A program made the position numbers and the translations under genes. Below are positions 1 to 6,681 of a stretch of DNA of 33,316 nt, one piece after another. Location: NCBI RefSeq assembly GCF_001469875.2, contig NZ_LOPW02000006.1:1-33316 (forward strand), written 5' to 3'. This DNA comes from Haloferax marisrubri (GTDB lineage: Archaea > Halobacteriota > Halobacteria > Halobacteriales > Haloferacaceae). Positions within the stretch are counted from its first letter, which is position 1. Each line of letters begins with the position of its first letter. The notes under the pieces are model-generated. The model ran no database searches. It was not told where the DNA came from and saw nothing but the letters and a program-made list of their open reading frames with translations.

Positions 1-7
1 CACCCAC

Positions 8-83
8 CCACCCTCAGTGACGGCTTAGCGACGACTCAGCGGTGACCCAGCCATGACTCAGAACGACCCAGCGACGACCTAGT
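8..83. repeat. Degenerate 11-bp tandem repeat
   Basis: About seven imperfect units lie head to tail, six of them clear between 19 and 83. Examples are GACGACTCAGC at 30-40, GGTGACCCAGC at 41-51 and GACGACCTAGT at 73-83. The consensus is roughly RRYGACYCAGC, and the unit at 63-72 is one base short. A CACC-type simple repeat precedes it at 1-13, and the array could continue left of the window. The rest of 1-316 holds no convincing gene; the only other features seen there are a copy of a short dispersed motif and the aIF-1A promoter. Confidence 0.6.
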
Positions 84-210
84 GGACCGACTACGAGCAT
101 GACTGACCCGAGTGAGAACTCGGAACCTCGGACGACGGAACTTCGGACGACATGTGTGTATTGTTCTCACGAACCGTCCTCTCTGCTCCCGGTCAATCTG
201 TCGAAAAACA

Positions 211-226
211 GCGGACAAAGTGGTGT
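211..226 (+). repeat. Dispersed 16-bp motif, copy 1
   Basis: GCGGACAAAGTGGTGT. Near-identical copies lie at 713-728 and 5539-5554. All three are on the plus strand, in intergenic DNA, and fit GCGGACAWRGTGGTGT. The function is unknown. Confidence 0.5.
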
Positions 227-282
227 TCGAAACCCAAGCCACTCCATTTTCAACGCCGTGACATTTGGTATCACGAGTATCC

Positions 283-293
283 GATAAGTTATC
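283..293 (+). promoter_or_regulatory. TATA box of the aIF-1A gene
   Basis: GATAAGTTATC is centred about 29 bases ahead of the GTG at 317, the usual spacing for a leaderless archaeal transcript. This position supports the GTG start over the internal ATG at 350. Confidence 0.55.
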
Positions 294-316
294 CGTCTCC
301 GTCCCCGAGCAAGAAT

Positions 317-601
317 GTGAGTGAAAATCAAGGGCGTCGAAATCTTCGAATGCCCAACGACAACGAGCTGTTCGCAGTCGTCACAGAGCACAACGGTGGC
401 AACCACGTCCGAATCCGCTGTGAAGACGGAAAGAACCGCATGGGCCGCATCCCCGGCCGAATGAAGTACCGCACGTGGATCAACGAGGGCGACGTCGTCC
501 TCGTCGAACCGTGGGACTGGCAGGACGAGAAAGCCAACATCGAATGGCGCTACACCGGCGAGGACGCGGACCAGCTTCGGCGCGAAGGCCACATTCAGTA
601 A
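317..601 (+). CDS. eif1a: Translation initiation factor aIF-1A
   Basis: This 94-residue OB-fold factor binds the small ribosomal subunit near the A site and helps assemble the archaeal initiation complex. The family signature is plain: FAVV near residue 20, RIPGRMKYR in the middle, then [14 protein letters not shown] and a C-terminal [12 protein letters not shown] chose the GTG at 317 because it adds [14 protein letters not shown], the conserved haloarchaeal N-terminus, and because a TATA box sits at leaderless distance. The ATG at 350 would remove that segment. Haloarchaea often carry several aIF-1A paralogues, so this may not be the only copy. A hairpin terminator follows directly. Confidence 0.93.
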   Translation: MSENQGRRNLRMPNDNELFAVVTEHNGGNHVRIRCEDGKNRMGRIPGRMKYRTWINEGDVVLVEPWDWQDEKANIEWRYTGEDADQLRREGHIQ

Positions 602-606
602 TCATT

Positions 607-625
607 TTCTCCGAAAGGAGAGTTT
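607..625 (+). terminator. Hairpin terminator after aIF-1A
   Basis: A stem CTCC/GGAG (609-612 with 617-620), extended by a T-A pair, closes a GAAA tetraloop. It is flanked by TTTT before and TTTAT after. It begins a few bases past the stop codon. Confidence 0.5.
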
Positions 626-712
626 ATCTCGCCTGACCCTCCAGCCGCGGCTCTACGATAGCCTCGCAGTTTCTCTCCAACGATATTCACTTAGCGCCGA
701 CAGAGCAGAACA

Positions 713-728
713 GCGGACATAGTGGTGT
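713..728 (+). repeat. Dispersed 16-bp motif, copy 2
   Basis: GCGGACATAGTGGTGT differs from copy 1 at one base and from copy 3 at one base. Confidence 0.5.
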
Positions 729-857
729 TGTCCTCGCCGCGTCCGGCAGGTCGTCGCCGTCGAACAGCAGGATGGGGACGCCGTCAAACAGCAGGATGGA
801 ACAGAACGCGGAGGCGAGCGCGGACCGTCCGCCGGAGTACCGTTCGTTTCCGTTACT

Positions 858-900
858 GCTTTCGCTTTCGCTTCCGCTCCCGCTTCTGCTTCCGCTCCCG
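858..900. repeat. Imperfect hexamer tandem repeat (GCTYYY)n
   Basis: Seven consecutive GCTTTC/GCTTCC/GCTCCC/GCTTCT units lie immediately past the stop of the minus-strand deacylase gene. The tract is almost pure pyrimidine apart from the G of each unit. It would form the 3' untranslated end of that transcript. Confidence 0.6.
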
Positions 901-902
901 TC

Positions 903-1379
903 TCACTCGAACACATCGACGAACTGCGGTTCGGAGAGTGTCTGCAGGTCACCCGGTGTGAGTCGGAACACCGCCTTAGGGGTTCCCGCGGCGGCCCAAA
1001 TCCGGTCGAACGACTCGAACGTCGGGTCCGCGAGGACGGGACAGTCGGTTGCGTGGCAGGTCGGCGGCACGCCGCCGATGCTCCAACCGGTCGCCTCTTT
1101 CACCTCGCCGGGGTTGGCGCTTCGTACTGAACCTTGTTCGACGCCGAATTCGGAGGCGAGTGTGGCTTCGTCGACGCGGTTCGCGCCGCTCGTGAGGACG
1201 ACGACCGTCTCGTCGCCGACGCGCATCACGATGCTTTTGACGATTTGGGCGACGTCGCACCCGACGGCGGCGGCCGCGTCGTCAGCCGTCTTGGTCCCTT
1301 CGGGAAACTCCTCGATAGTCACTTCGAACCCGTGAGAATCGCGTACTTGGTCGGCGAATTTGCGTGCCGTGGGATGCAT
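903..1379 (-). CDS. ybaK: YbaK/EbsC-type aminoacyl-tRNA deacylase
   Basis: The 158-residue protein matches the YbaK/ProX family, which hydrolyses mischarged tRNA such as Cys-tRNA(Pro) or Ala-tRNA(Pro) in trans. Visible marks are the N-terminal HPTARKFAD helix, TADDAAAAVGC near residue 35, the lysine of IVKSIVMR, the strand VVVLTSGANRVD, and the GWSIGGVPP loop before the C-terminal strands. The start is the ATG at 1379, since upstream residues do not fit the family. It lies 98 bases behind the class V aminotransferase on the same strand and may be co-transcribed with it. Exact substrate specificity cannot be read from the sequence. Confidence 0.85.
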   Translation of the reverse strand: MHPTARKFADQVRDSHGFEVTIEEFPEGTKTADDAAAAVGCDVAQIVKSIVMRVGDETVVVLTSGANRVDEATLASEFGVEQGSVRSANPGEVKEATGWSIGGVPPTCHATDCPVLADPTFESFDRIWAAAGTPKAVFRLTPGDLQTLSEPQFVDVFE

Positions 1380-1477
1380 GGGCAGGGATTCCGCCCCGTC
1401 GGATATGAACGTTCGCCGACGAGGCAGATACTGCGGTGAGACGATACCCTGACGGGAACCAGTTTCCGGGACCCGAG

Positions 1478-2593
1478 CTACCACTCCCCGTCGAGTCCGT
1501 CGCGAAGCGCCGCCACGTCCGTCTCGTCGTTGAAGTTGTGGAACGACGCGCGGACCGCCTTCGGCTCGGGAAGCGTCCGGACGACCACTCCCGCCGACTT
1601 GAGCCGCTCGACCGCCCCCTCCGGGTCAGGGACTTCGAACGAGACGAGCCCCGACTCCGGGTCGGCTGGGCTCAACAGCTGGCCCTCCGGGACGGTTTCG
1701 ATGAACTGGCTCGCGAGGTCGCGAACGTGTTCCTCGGTTCGGTCGAGGCCGACGCGCTCGGCGATGTCGATCGCCTCTCGGAGCGCGACGTGCGGCGCGG
1801 GGTTGGTGGTTCCGACCTCGAAACGCTTGGCACCCGGTGCGAAGTCGAGGCCGTCGGCGTTCGGCTCCGTGACGCCGCGGTAGCCGACGGCGTGCGGTTC
1901 GATGTCCTCGGCGACGTCGCGGCGGACGTACAGGAAGCCCGCTCCCCACGGCCCGAGTAGCCACTTGTGGCCCGCGCCGGCGACGATGTCCGCTCCCCAC
2001 TCTTCTACATCGACGGGATACTGGCCGAACGACTGGACCGCGTCGACCACCGACAGCGCGCCGGCGTCGCGGGCGATGTCGGCGAGTTCGCGCACGGGGA
2101 GTCGCGTCCCGTAGTTCCACGTCAGGGCGCTGAAACAGACGAGGTCGGCGTCGGCGACGGCCTCTGCGTACTGGTCCATATCGAGCCGCCCCGCGTCGCT
2201 CTCGACGACGCGGACCTCGACGCCCTCGCGTTCGAGCCGCCGCCACGGGAGGATGCCCGCCGGGTGTTCGAGGTCGGTTCGGACGACCACGTCGCCCGGT
2301 TCCCAGTCGAGCGCGGTGGCGATGCGGTTGATGCCGTCGGTGGTGCTCTGGGTCAGCGCCACCTCCTCAGTTTCGGCACCGATGAACGCGGCTACGTCCT
2401 CGCGGACGGCCTCGTAGGCGTCGAACGCGGTCGGATAGGGGCCGTCGTCGCCCGGCGATTCGTACTCGTGGTATTCGAGGAACTCGGTCGCCCGCTCCAC
2501 GATGGGGCGCGGACTCGGACCGTGCGCGCCGGTGTTGAGATACGTGACTTCGTCGAGGGCCGGAATCGTCGTTCGGAGTTCGTCTGGTGTCAT
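1478..2593 (-). CDS. Class V PLP-dependent aminotransferase (cysteine-desulfurase-like)
   Basis: This is a 371-residue fold-type I PLP enzyme of the class V group, which includes cysteine desulfurases, isopenicillin-N epimerase-like enzymes and selenocysteine lyases. The N-terminal YLNTGAHGPSPRP segment is typical. Asp184 in SVVDAVQSFG should bind the pyridine nitrogen, and Lys210 in AGAGHKWLLGP should form the Schiff base. I see no clear cysteine-bearing desulfurase loop near the C-terminus, so the generic aminotransferase/epimerase-like name is safer than IscS/SufS. The start at 2593 is an ATG giving the standard N-terminus. It begins 16 bases after the M20 peptidase stop, which suggests one operon. 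Confidence 0.85.
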   Translation of the reverse strand: MTPDELRTTIPALDEVTYLNTGAHGPSPRPIVERATEFLEYHEYESPGDDGPYPTAFDAYEAVREDVAAFIGAETEEVALTQSTTDGINRIATALDWEPGDVVVRTDLEHPAGILPWRRLEREGVEVRVVESDAGRLDMDQYAEAVADADLVCFSALTWNYGTRLPVRELADIARDAGALSVVDAVQSFGQYPVDVEEWGADIVAGAGHKWLLGPWGAGFLYVRRDVAEDIEPHAVGYRGVTEPNADGLDFAPGAKRFEVGTTNPAPHVALREAIDIAERVGLDRTEEHVRDLASQFIETVPEGQLLSPADPESGLVSFEVPDPEGAVERLKSAGVVVRTLPEPKAVRASFHNFNDETDVAALRDGLDGEW

Positions 2594-2609
2594 AGTTCGT
2601 TGTCGGGTG

Positions 2610-3947
2610 TCATCGTGAGTTGTTCTCTCGTCGTCCGCGTCGCGAAGGAGTCGTGCCTGCTGGTGACACGTCCGTCGAATCAAACGTTCTGGTACCACTA
2701 TCGAATTGCCGCAACAGCTCGTCGGGGAGTCGGGCGTACACCTCGGCGTTGCCGGCGAGCGCCTCGACCGTGGTGAACTCGTCGGTCGCGTGGGCCGTCT
2801 CGGTTCCCAGCCCGAACTCGACGGTCGGGACGCCCGCGTTGCGCATCCGCTTCGCGTCGCCGCCGCCGGTCGCGCTCCGGCGGTACACGCGCCCGCCGGT
2901 GACGCCCGACGCGACCGAGCCCACGGCGTTTGCCAGCGGGCCGTCGGGGTCCTCGAACGTCCCGACTGACCAGTCCGCGTCCGAGATTTCGACGCCGTCG
3001 TGACCGGCGACCACCTCCCGGACGGCGTCGAGTACAGCCTCCGTCTCGACGCCCGCCGTCACGCGAATGTCGAGTTTCGCCCGCGCCGCGGCGGGGACGA
3101 CGTTCACCCGGTCGCCGCCCGAGAGGACGCCGAGATTGGCCGATGGACGCTCGAACAGCTCTCGCGCCGCGTCTTCGCCGAACCGCGGCGCGTAGTACTC
3201 CGCGGACTCCTCGACGAGCGCCCGCACCGCGGGGTCGAACTCGAACCGATAGTCTCCGAGCGTCGATTCGATGTCTCTCACGGCGCCGTAGAGGCGATGA
3301 ATCGCGTTTGCCCCGAGTATCGGCCGAGAGCCGTGGGCGGCGGTCCCCGCGGCTTCGAGTTCCAACCAGATGCTCCCGCGGTCGGCGACGGTCACCGAGT
3401 GCCGGTCGCCTTCGCAGGTCGTCTCGCCGATGACGCAGGCGTCCGCGGAGAGTCCGCGCCGGTCGAGAAGCGTCGGTAACCCCGCCTTCCCGGCGACTTC
3501 CTCGTCGCTCACGAACGCGAACACGAGGTTCGTCGCCGGTATCGTCTCGGTTTCGACGTACGCCTTCGCCACCGCGAGCATCGCGGCGACTGCCCCCTTC
3601 ATGTCGGTCGCGCCGCGTCCGTAGAGCCGGTCGCCCTCTCGCTCGCCGAGCGGGTCGCGCGTCCACTCGTCAGCCTCGAACGGGACCGTATCGAGGTGCC
3701 CCAACAGGGCGAGCGTCCGGTCGGTTGCACCCGGGAGCGTCGCCACGAGATTCGGCTTCGTCGGGTCCGAGGCGACGCGCTCGGTCTCGACACCGAGGTC
3801 GGAGAAGAACGACTCGACCCACGACGCGAGTTCCCGCGTGTCTCCCGGCGGGTTCTGCGTGTCGTGGCCGACGAGCGTCGCCGCGAGGTCGACGATGTCC
3901 TCGCGGTGCTCGCGGAGGTAGGCGACGGCGGGTTGGTCGCTGGACAT
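2610..3947 (-). CDS. M20-family metallopeptidase (ArgE/DapE-like)
   Basis: This 445-residue enzyme belongs to the M20 group (ArgE, DapE, CPG2), which hydrolyses N-acyl amino acids or peptides with two zinc ions. Likely metal and catalytic residues are His84 in LLGHLDTVP, Asp115 in GRGATDMKG, Glu149/Glu150 in VSDEEVAG, Glu175 in IGETT and His386 in TETAHATDE. The dimerisation insert (roughly 185-300) carries TAAHGSRP and GGDRVNVVP. The last ~35 residues after DELLRQF are polar and arginine-rich, beyond the usual family end, and look like a read-through tail. The true substrate is undecided between DapE, ArgE and a general acyl-amino-acid hydrolase. A plausible AT-rich promoter lies at 3980-4010. 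Confidence 0.85.
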   Translation of the reverse strand: MSSDQPAVAYLREHREDIVDLAATLVGHDTQNPPGDTRELASWVESFFSDLGVETERVASDPTKPNLVATLPGATDRTLALLGHLDTVPFEADEWTRDPLGEREGDRLYGRGATDMKGAVAAMLAVAKAYVETETIPATNLVFAFVSDEEVAGKAGLPTLLDRRGLSADACVIGETTCEGDRHSVTVADRGSIWLELEAAGTAAHGSRPILGANAIHRLYGAVRDIESTLGDYRFEFDPAVRALVEESAEYYAPRFGEDAARELFERPSANLGVLSGGDRVNVVPAAARAKLDIRVTAGVETEAVLDAVREVVAGHDGVEISDADWSVGTFEDPDGPLANAVGSVASGVTGGRVYRRSATGGGDAKRMRNAGVPTVEFGLGTETAHATDEFTTVEALAGNAEVYARLPDELLRQFDSGTRTFDSTDVSPAGTTPSRRGRRENNSR

Positions 3948-4085
3948 TGGCTCTCTGTCCGAGCGTACGCACTGCGGACGAATAAGTTTGTGCTAAAAAT
4001 ACAATACTGTTGCCGCAGAACAACCGCCTGTGATTACTTACTGAAAAATGCTGATTTCGGTCGCCCGCGGTCGAAGACTACTCAG

Positions 4086-4550
4086 CTAGTTCGGCGCAGT
4101 CGACCTCTGCAGGGTCGCGGAGTTGGAGCCCGATTCGGAGGTCCAGACGACGCGGATGACTTCACCAGACCATGAGGTATCGCTACCGGCGGTACCAACA
4201 GTAATCAGCGCGCTATCACCTGCGCTGACTTGGTCGCTGAAGGCCGTTGATTCGATGTAGTTCGTGCCGTCTGGGGCAGCCCCATCAATCGAAATGCTCA
4301 GTCGGTCGGCGTCAACTGCATCACCAGATTCGTGGGTGATCGTCACTTGTGCCTCGTCATCCGCCCCGCCGTCGTTGTCGTAGTCGAACGCGAAACTCGC
4401 TTGTGGAGCGGTGTCGCCGACTTGGTCACCGAGACCGAGGACGAAGGTACCGATGACGGCCGCGAGAATGACGGTAATCGCGACCATGAGGATGACGCCG
4501 ATGACCGGCGAGACTGCGCGGGATTCTGTGAAGATTCTCTTGATTTGCAT
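4086..4550 (-). CDS. pilA: Archaeal type IV pilin (PilA-like)
   Basis: This 154-residue surface pilin precursor has a short basic leader ([11 protein letters not shown]), a PibD-type processing site before AVSPVIG, and the nearly invariant hydrophobic H-domain continuing through [17 protein letters not shown]. Such pilins form adhesion pili, and in Haloferax the shared H-domain is known to influence flagellar motility. The rest is an acidic beta-rich head ending in [15 protein letters not shown]. Both the H-domain and that C-terminal motif recur almost unchanged in the next gene, while the middle differs. AGGAGAG a few bases before the ATG is a clear Shine-Dalgarno. The TATA box at 4659-4667 implies a leader of about 80 bases. 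Confidence 0.9.
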   Translation of the reverse strand: MQIKRIFTESRAVSPVIGVILMVAITVILAAVIGTFVLGLGDQVGDTAPQASFAFDYDNDGGADDEAQVTITHESGDAVDADRLSISIDGAAPDGTNYIESTAFSDQVSAGDSALITVGTAGSDTSWSGEVIRVVWTSESGSNSATLQRSTAPN

Positions 4551-4658
4551 AGTTTCTCTCCTAGGTGTGCCGGACGAGAGGCGACCGTTGAGGAAAAATT
4601 CGAATCGGTCCTCGAACGCTTGCCTGCTAACCTAACAGATAGCCTGACGTTCTCCGAG

Positions 4659-4667
4659 GATATAAAC
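4659..4667 (-). promoter_or_regulatory. TATA box of the first pilin gene
   Basis: Read on the minus strand this is GTTTATATC, about 110 bases ahead of the start codon, so the mRNA should be leadered. A purine-rich SD (complement of 4556-4562) agrees with that. Confidence 0.55.
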
Positions 4668-4787
4668 TAGTATTGAGAAGACGTTTCACGTCTCATGCGT
4701 GTTCCGTACCAGAATCGGGGAACGCTGTCGCTCTCGGGGTGACGTTCGAAAAAATTGAGGTTCGTTGGCTGTGACGCTGCGGACCGT

Positions 4788-5225
4788 TCAGGCGTTGTAG
4801 GTGTACTTCTGCAGGGTCGCAGAGTTGGAGCCCGATTCGGAGGTCCAGACGAGGCGCACTTCGTCGCCGCTGTCGAGTTCCTCGATGCCATCAAGCTCGA
4901 TGACGATGGTTTCACCGGCGTTCATGTTGTCGTCAGCACCGTCGTTCTTCGTCACGGTTGGTGCGGTCAGGTCCGACGGGACGACGACACTCAGGTCGTC
5001 GCTGGCGATGGCGTCACCGCTTTCGTGCGTGATAGTGATTTCCTGCGCACCGTCGTACTCGAAGCTGAAACTCGCCTGCGGGGCGGTGTCGCCGACCTGG
5101 TCGCCGAGACCGAGGACGAAGGTACCGATGACGGCCGCGAGGATGACTGTGATCGCGACCATGAGGATGACGCCGATGACTGGCGAGACTGCGCGTGATT
5201 CGCTAAGGAATTTCTTGATATCCAT
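4788..5225 (-). CDS. pilA: Archaeal type IV pilin (PilA-like), paralogue
   Basis: This 145-residue pilin precursor starts [11 protein letters not shown], followed by the same [17 protein letters not shown]-domain as its neighbour and by [15 protein letters not shown]. The C-terminus again reads [14 protein letters not shown]. The middle of the head domain (about residues 60-120) diverges, so each pilin should present a different surface. I chose the ATG at 5225 over an upstream in-frame one because the leader then has the normal length. It has its own promoter at 5326-5336 and no obvious SD. It lies upstream of the first pilin with a 237-base gap, so the two are probably transcribed separately. 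Confidence 0.9.
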   Translation of the reverse strand: MDIKKFLSESRAVSPVIGVILMVAITVILAAVIGTFVLGLGDQVGDTAPQASFSFEYDGAQEITITHESGDAIASDDLSVVVPSDLTAPTVTKNDGADDNMNAGETIVIELDGIEELDSGDEVRLVWTSESGSNSATLQKYTYNA

Positions 5226-5325
5226 TGTTCTACCCAGGACCGGCCTCAGACCCACCTCGTGCCCACCTGCACGGGACCTCGAGCGGCCACATGTTCCGGC
5301 TCCTGTTGGCTTTCCGTATGTTCCG

Positions 5326-5336
5326 GATATATTTAA
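5326..5336 (-). promoter_or_regulatory. TATA box of the second pilin gene
   Basis: On the minus strand this reads TTAAATATATC, preceded by CGAAA as a plausible BRE. It lies about 105 bases before the start codon. TATGTTCCGG and CATGTTCCGG form a short direct repeat just downstream (5291-5325). Confidence 0.6.
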
Positions 5337-5538
5337 TTTCGCAGCGACTTACCGGTCTATTCGGCGGGTTAGGACGCTCCTAACGCCAGAATTCGGGATT
5401 TAAGCCGTTCCATCCCACCTGGATACCATCGGCAGGTACGTTCGGTGTTGAACCGCCGTTTCGAGGCGCTATACGCTCGAACTCGTCTCACTCACCCGCT
5501 CGACGCGCCCGCTCGAACCCTCACGCCCCCGAGTTTCT

Positions 5539-5554
5539 GCGGACATGGTGGTGT
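5539..5554 (+). repeat. Dispersed 16-bp motif, copy 3
   Basis: GCGGACATGGTGGTGT, third intergenic copy; see 211-226 and 713-728. Confidence 0.5.
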
Positions 5555-5653
5555 GGGTGCGGGCGGGTCGCCGCCCCGACGCGCGCGCTTCACACGCGCT
5601 CCGCTCGCGGGAGTGGAAAATCGGAGAGACGACGGAAAACGTCGGTAAAGAGC

Positions 5654-6022
5654 CTACTGCGTGGCGTTCCAGAAGCGCGGCGTCGACTCGAAGTCTATCT
5701 TCGCGTCGGAGGGCGCGCGCTCGTAGAGCGCGTCGTGGACGGCCTCGTAGGCCGCGCGCGGGCCTTCCTGTGCGAGTTTCGGGTGGTCGCGGGTGTCGAA
5801 GACGACCCGCCAGGTCCCGTTCGTGAGGTGAAGTCCGAGGATGTACTTCCCGCGGACGTTCACGACCATCTGGTAGGCGTGCTGAACCGTCTCACCGTCG
5901 CGTTCGATGTTGTAGCCGCGGACGGCGACGGCCTGCTGAATCGCCTCCTTCGTCTCGAGTTCGGCGACGAACGACTTGGGGACGGCCCGCCCGGGGAGCG
6001 ATTCGACGAACGGTTCGCTCAC
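5654..6022 (-). CDS. Hypothetical haloarchaeal protein, 122 aa
   Basis: I do not recognise this protein. It begins at a GTG (6022) as MSEPFVESLPGRAVPKSF and has an alpha/beta look: a helix ETKEAIQQAVAVRG, a strand pair around QMVVNVRGKYILGLH, then WRVVFDTRDHP, a helix AAYEAVHDALYE and a tail ending RFWNATQ. It has no signal peptide, membrane segment or metal motif, so it should be cytosolic. It is transcribed divergently from the VOC protein gene across a 174-base gap. The extension upstream of the GTG reads as arginine-rich GC-biased sequence, which is why I stopped there. Confidence 0.75.
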   Translation of the reverse strand: MSEPFVESLPGRAVPKSFVAELETKEAIQQAVAVRGYNIERDGETVQHAYQMVVNVRGKYILGLHLTNGTWRVVFDTRDHPKLAQEGPRAAYEAVHDALYERAPSDAKIDFESTPRFWNATQ

Positions 6023-6196
6023 GGTCGCACCACCTCGCGTCGCGCACCTGTCGGTTCCATCGTACCCTATCTGGGCGGCCGAGCGGGTATATGCGATACG
6101 GTCTCCGGCGGCGGCGCGGGTCCGGACTCCCGCCGACTCGCGTCGCCCCGCGTTCCGAGCGAAGCGCCTTTGGGGCTCTGCGCGCGCAGACGAACC

Positions 6197-6613
6197 GTGA
6201 ACTCCAACGCGCACCACGTCGGTCTCACCGTCCACGACCTCGATTCGACGCTCGAATTCTACCGCGACGCGCTCGACCTGCCGGTCGTCTCCCGCTTCGA
6301 AGTCGGCGGCGAGGAGTTCGCGACGGCCGTCTCGGTCGACGGCGCGTCGGCGCGGTTCGCCCACCTCGACGGCGGCGACGTGCGCGTCGAACTCGTCGAG
6401 TACGACCCGGTCGGTGCCGACACCGACGAACCGACGCTCAACCGCCCCGGCGCGACCCACCTCGGGCTCTCGGTGGACGACGTCGACGCCGCGGTCGCCG
6501 AACTCCCGTCGGACGCCGAGACGCTCAGCGAACCGCAGACGACCGAAAGCGGCACCCGAATCGCGTTCGTCCGCGACCCCGAGGGGAACCTCGTCGAACT
6601 CCTCGAAGCCTGA
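6197..6613 (+). CDS. VOC/glyoxalase-family protein
   Basis: This is a single 138-residue vicinal-oxygen-chelate domain built from two beta-alpha-beta-beta-beta halves. The halves align as HHVGLTVHDLDSTLEFYRD and THLGLSVDDVDAAVAEL. The four expected metal ligands are His7, Glu65 (in VRVELVEY), His88 and Glu134 (in GNLVELLE). Members act as glyoxalase I, epimerases or dioxygenases; methylmalonyl-CoA epimerase-like or lactoylglutathione-lyase-like labels are both possible and the substrate cannot be told. The start is a GTG at 6197, directly ahead of the first strand. A hairpin terminator follows the stop. Confidence 0.87.
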   Translation: MNSNAHHVGLTVHDLDSTLEFYRDALDLPVVSRFEVGGEEFATAVSVDGASARFAHLDGGDVRVELVEYDPVGADTDEPTLNRPGATHLGLSVDDVDAAVAELPSDAETLSEPQTTESGTRIAFVRDPEGNLVELLEA

Positions 6614-6618
6614 ACTGA

Positions 6619-6638
6619 CGGTGTGAGGGACCACACCG
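6619..6638. terminator. Hairpin between convergent genes
   Basis: CGGTGTG (6619-6625) pairs with CACACCG (6632-6638) over a six-base loop, just past the VOC gene stop. An AT-rich stretch follows at about 6651-6672. It separates the VOC gene from the convergent histidine kinase gene. Confidence 0.55.
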
Positions 6639-6681
6639 CTCGCCGGGTCAAATTGCGTTAATAATACAATACCGAAGCGAA

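Larger units (their letters stand above)
602..902. other. Non-coding gap between aIF-1A and the tRNA deacylase
   Basis: No gene is supported here. The stretch holds the aIF-1A terminator, copy 2 of the dispersed motif at 713-728, a short direct repeat (AACAGCAGGATGG near 763 and 787) and a hexamer tract at 858-900. Open frames across it are low-complexity and look like by-products of GC bias. Confidence 0.5.
5226..5653. other. Non-coding gap upstream of the second pilin
   Basis: The left third is the promoter and 5' leader of the second pilin. The remainder (about 5345-5653) has no gene I can support. It contains copy 3 of the dispersed motif at 5539-5554. No tRNA or clear hairpin was found. 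Confidence 0.45.

Noticed and set aside
350..601. ATG at 350 as the aIF-1A start
   Set aside because: The GTG at 317 adds the conserved N-terminus and fits the TATA box spacing.
3991..6672. A shared TACAATAC element near 3996 and 6664 as a common promoter
   Set aside because: One copy is upstream of the M20 gene and the other lies between convergent genes, so a promoter role for both is unlikely; eight bases may be chance.
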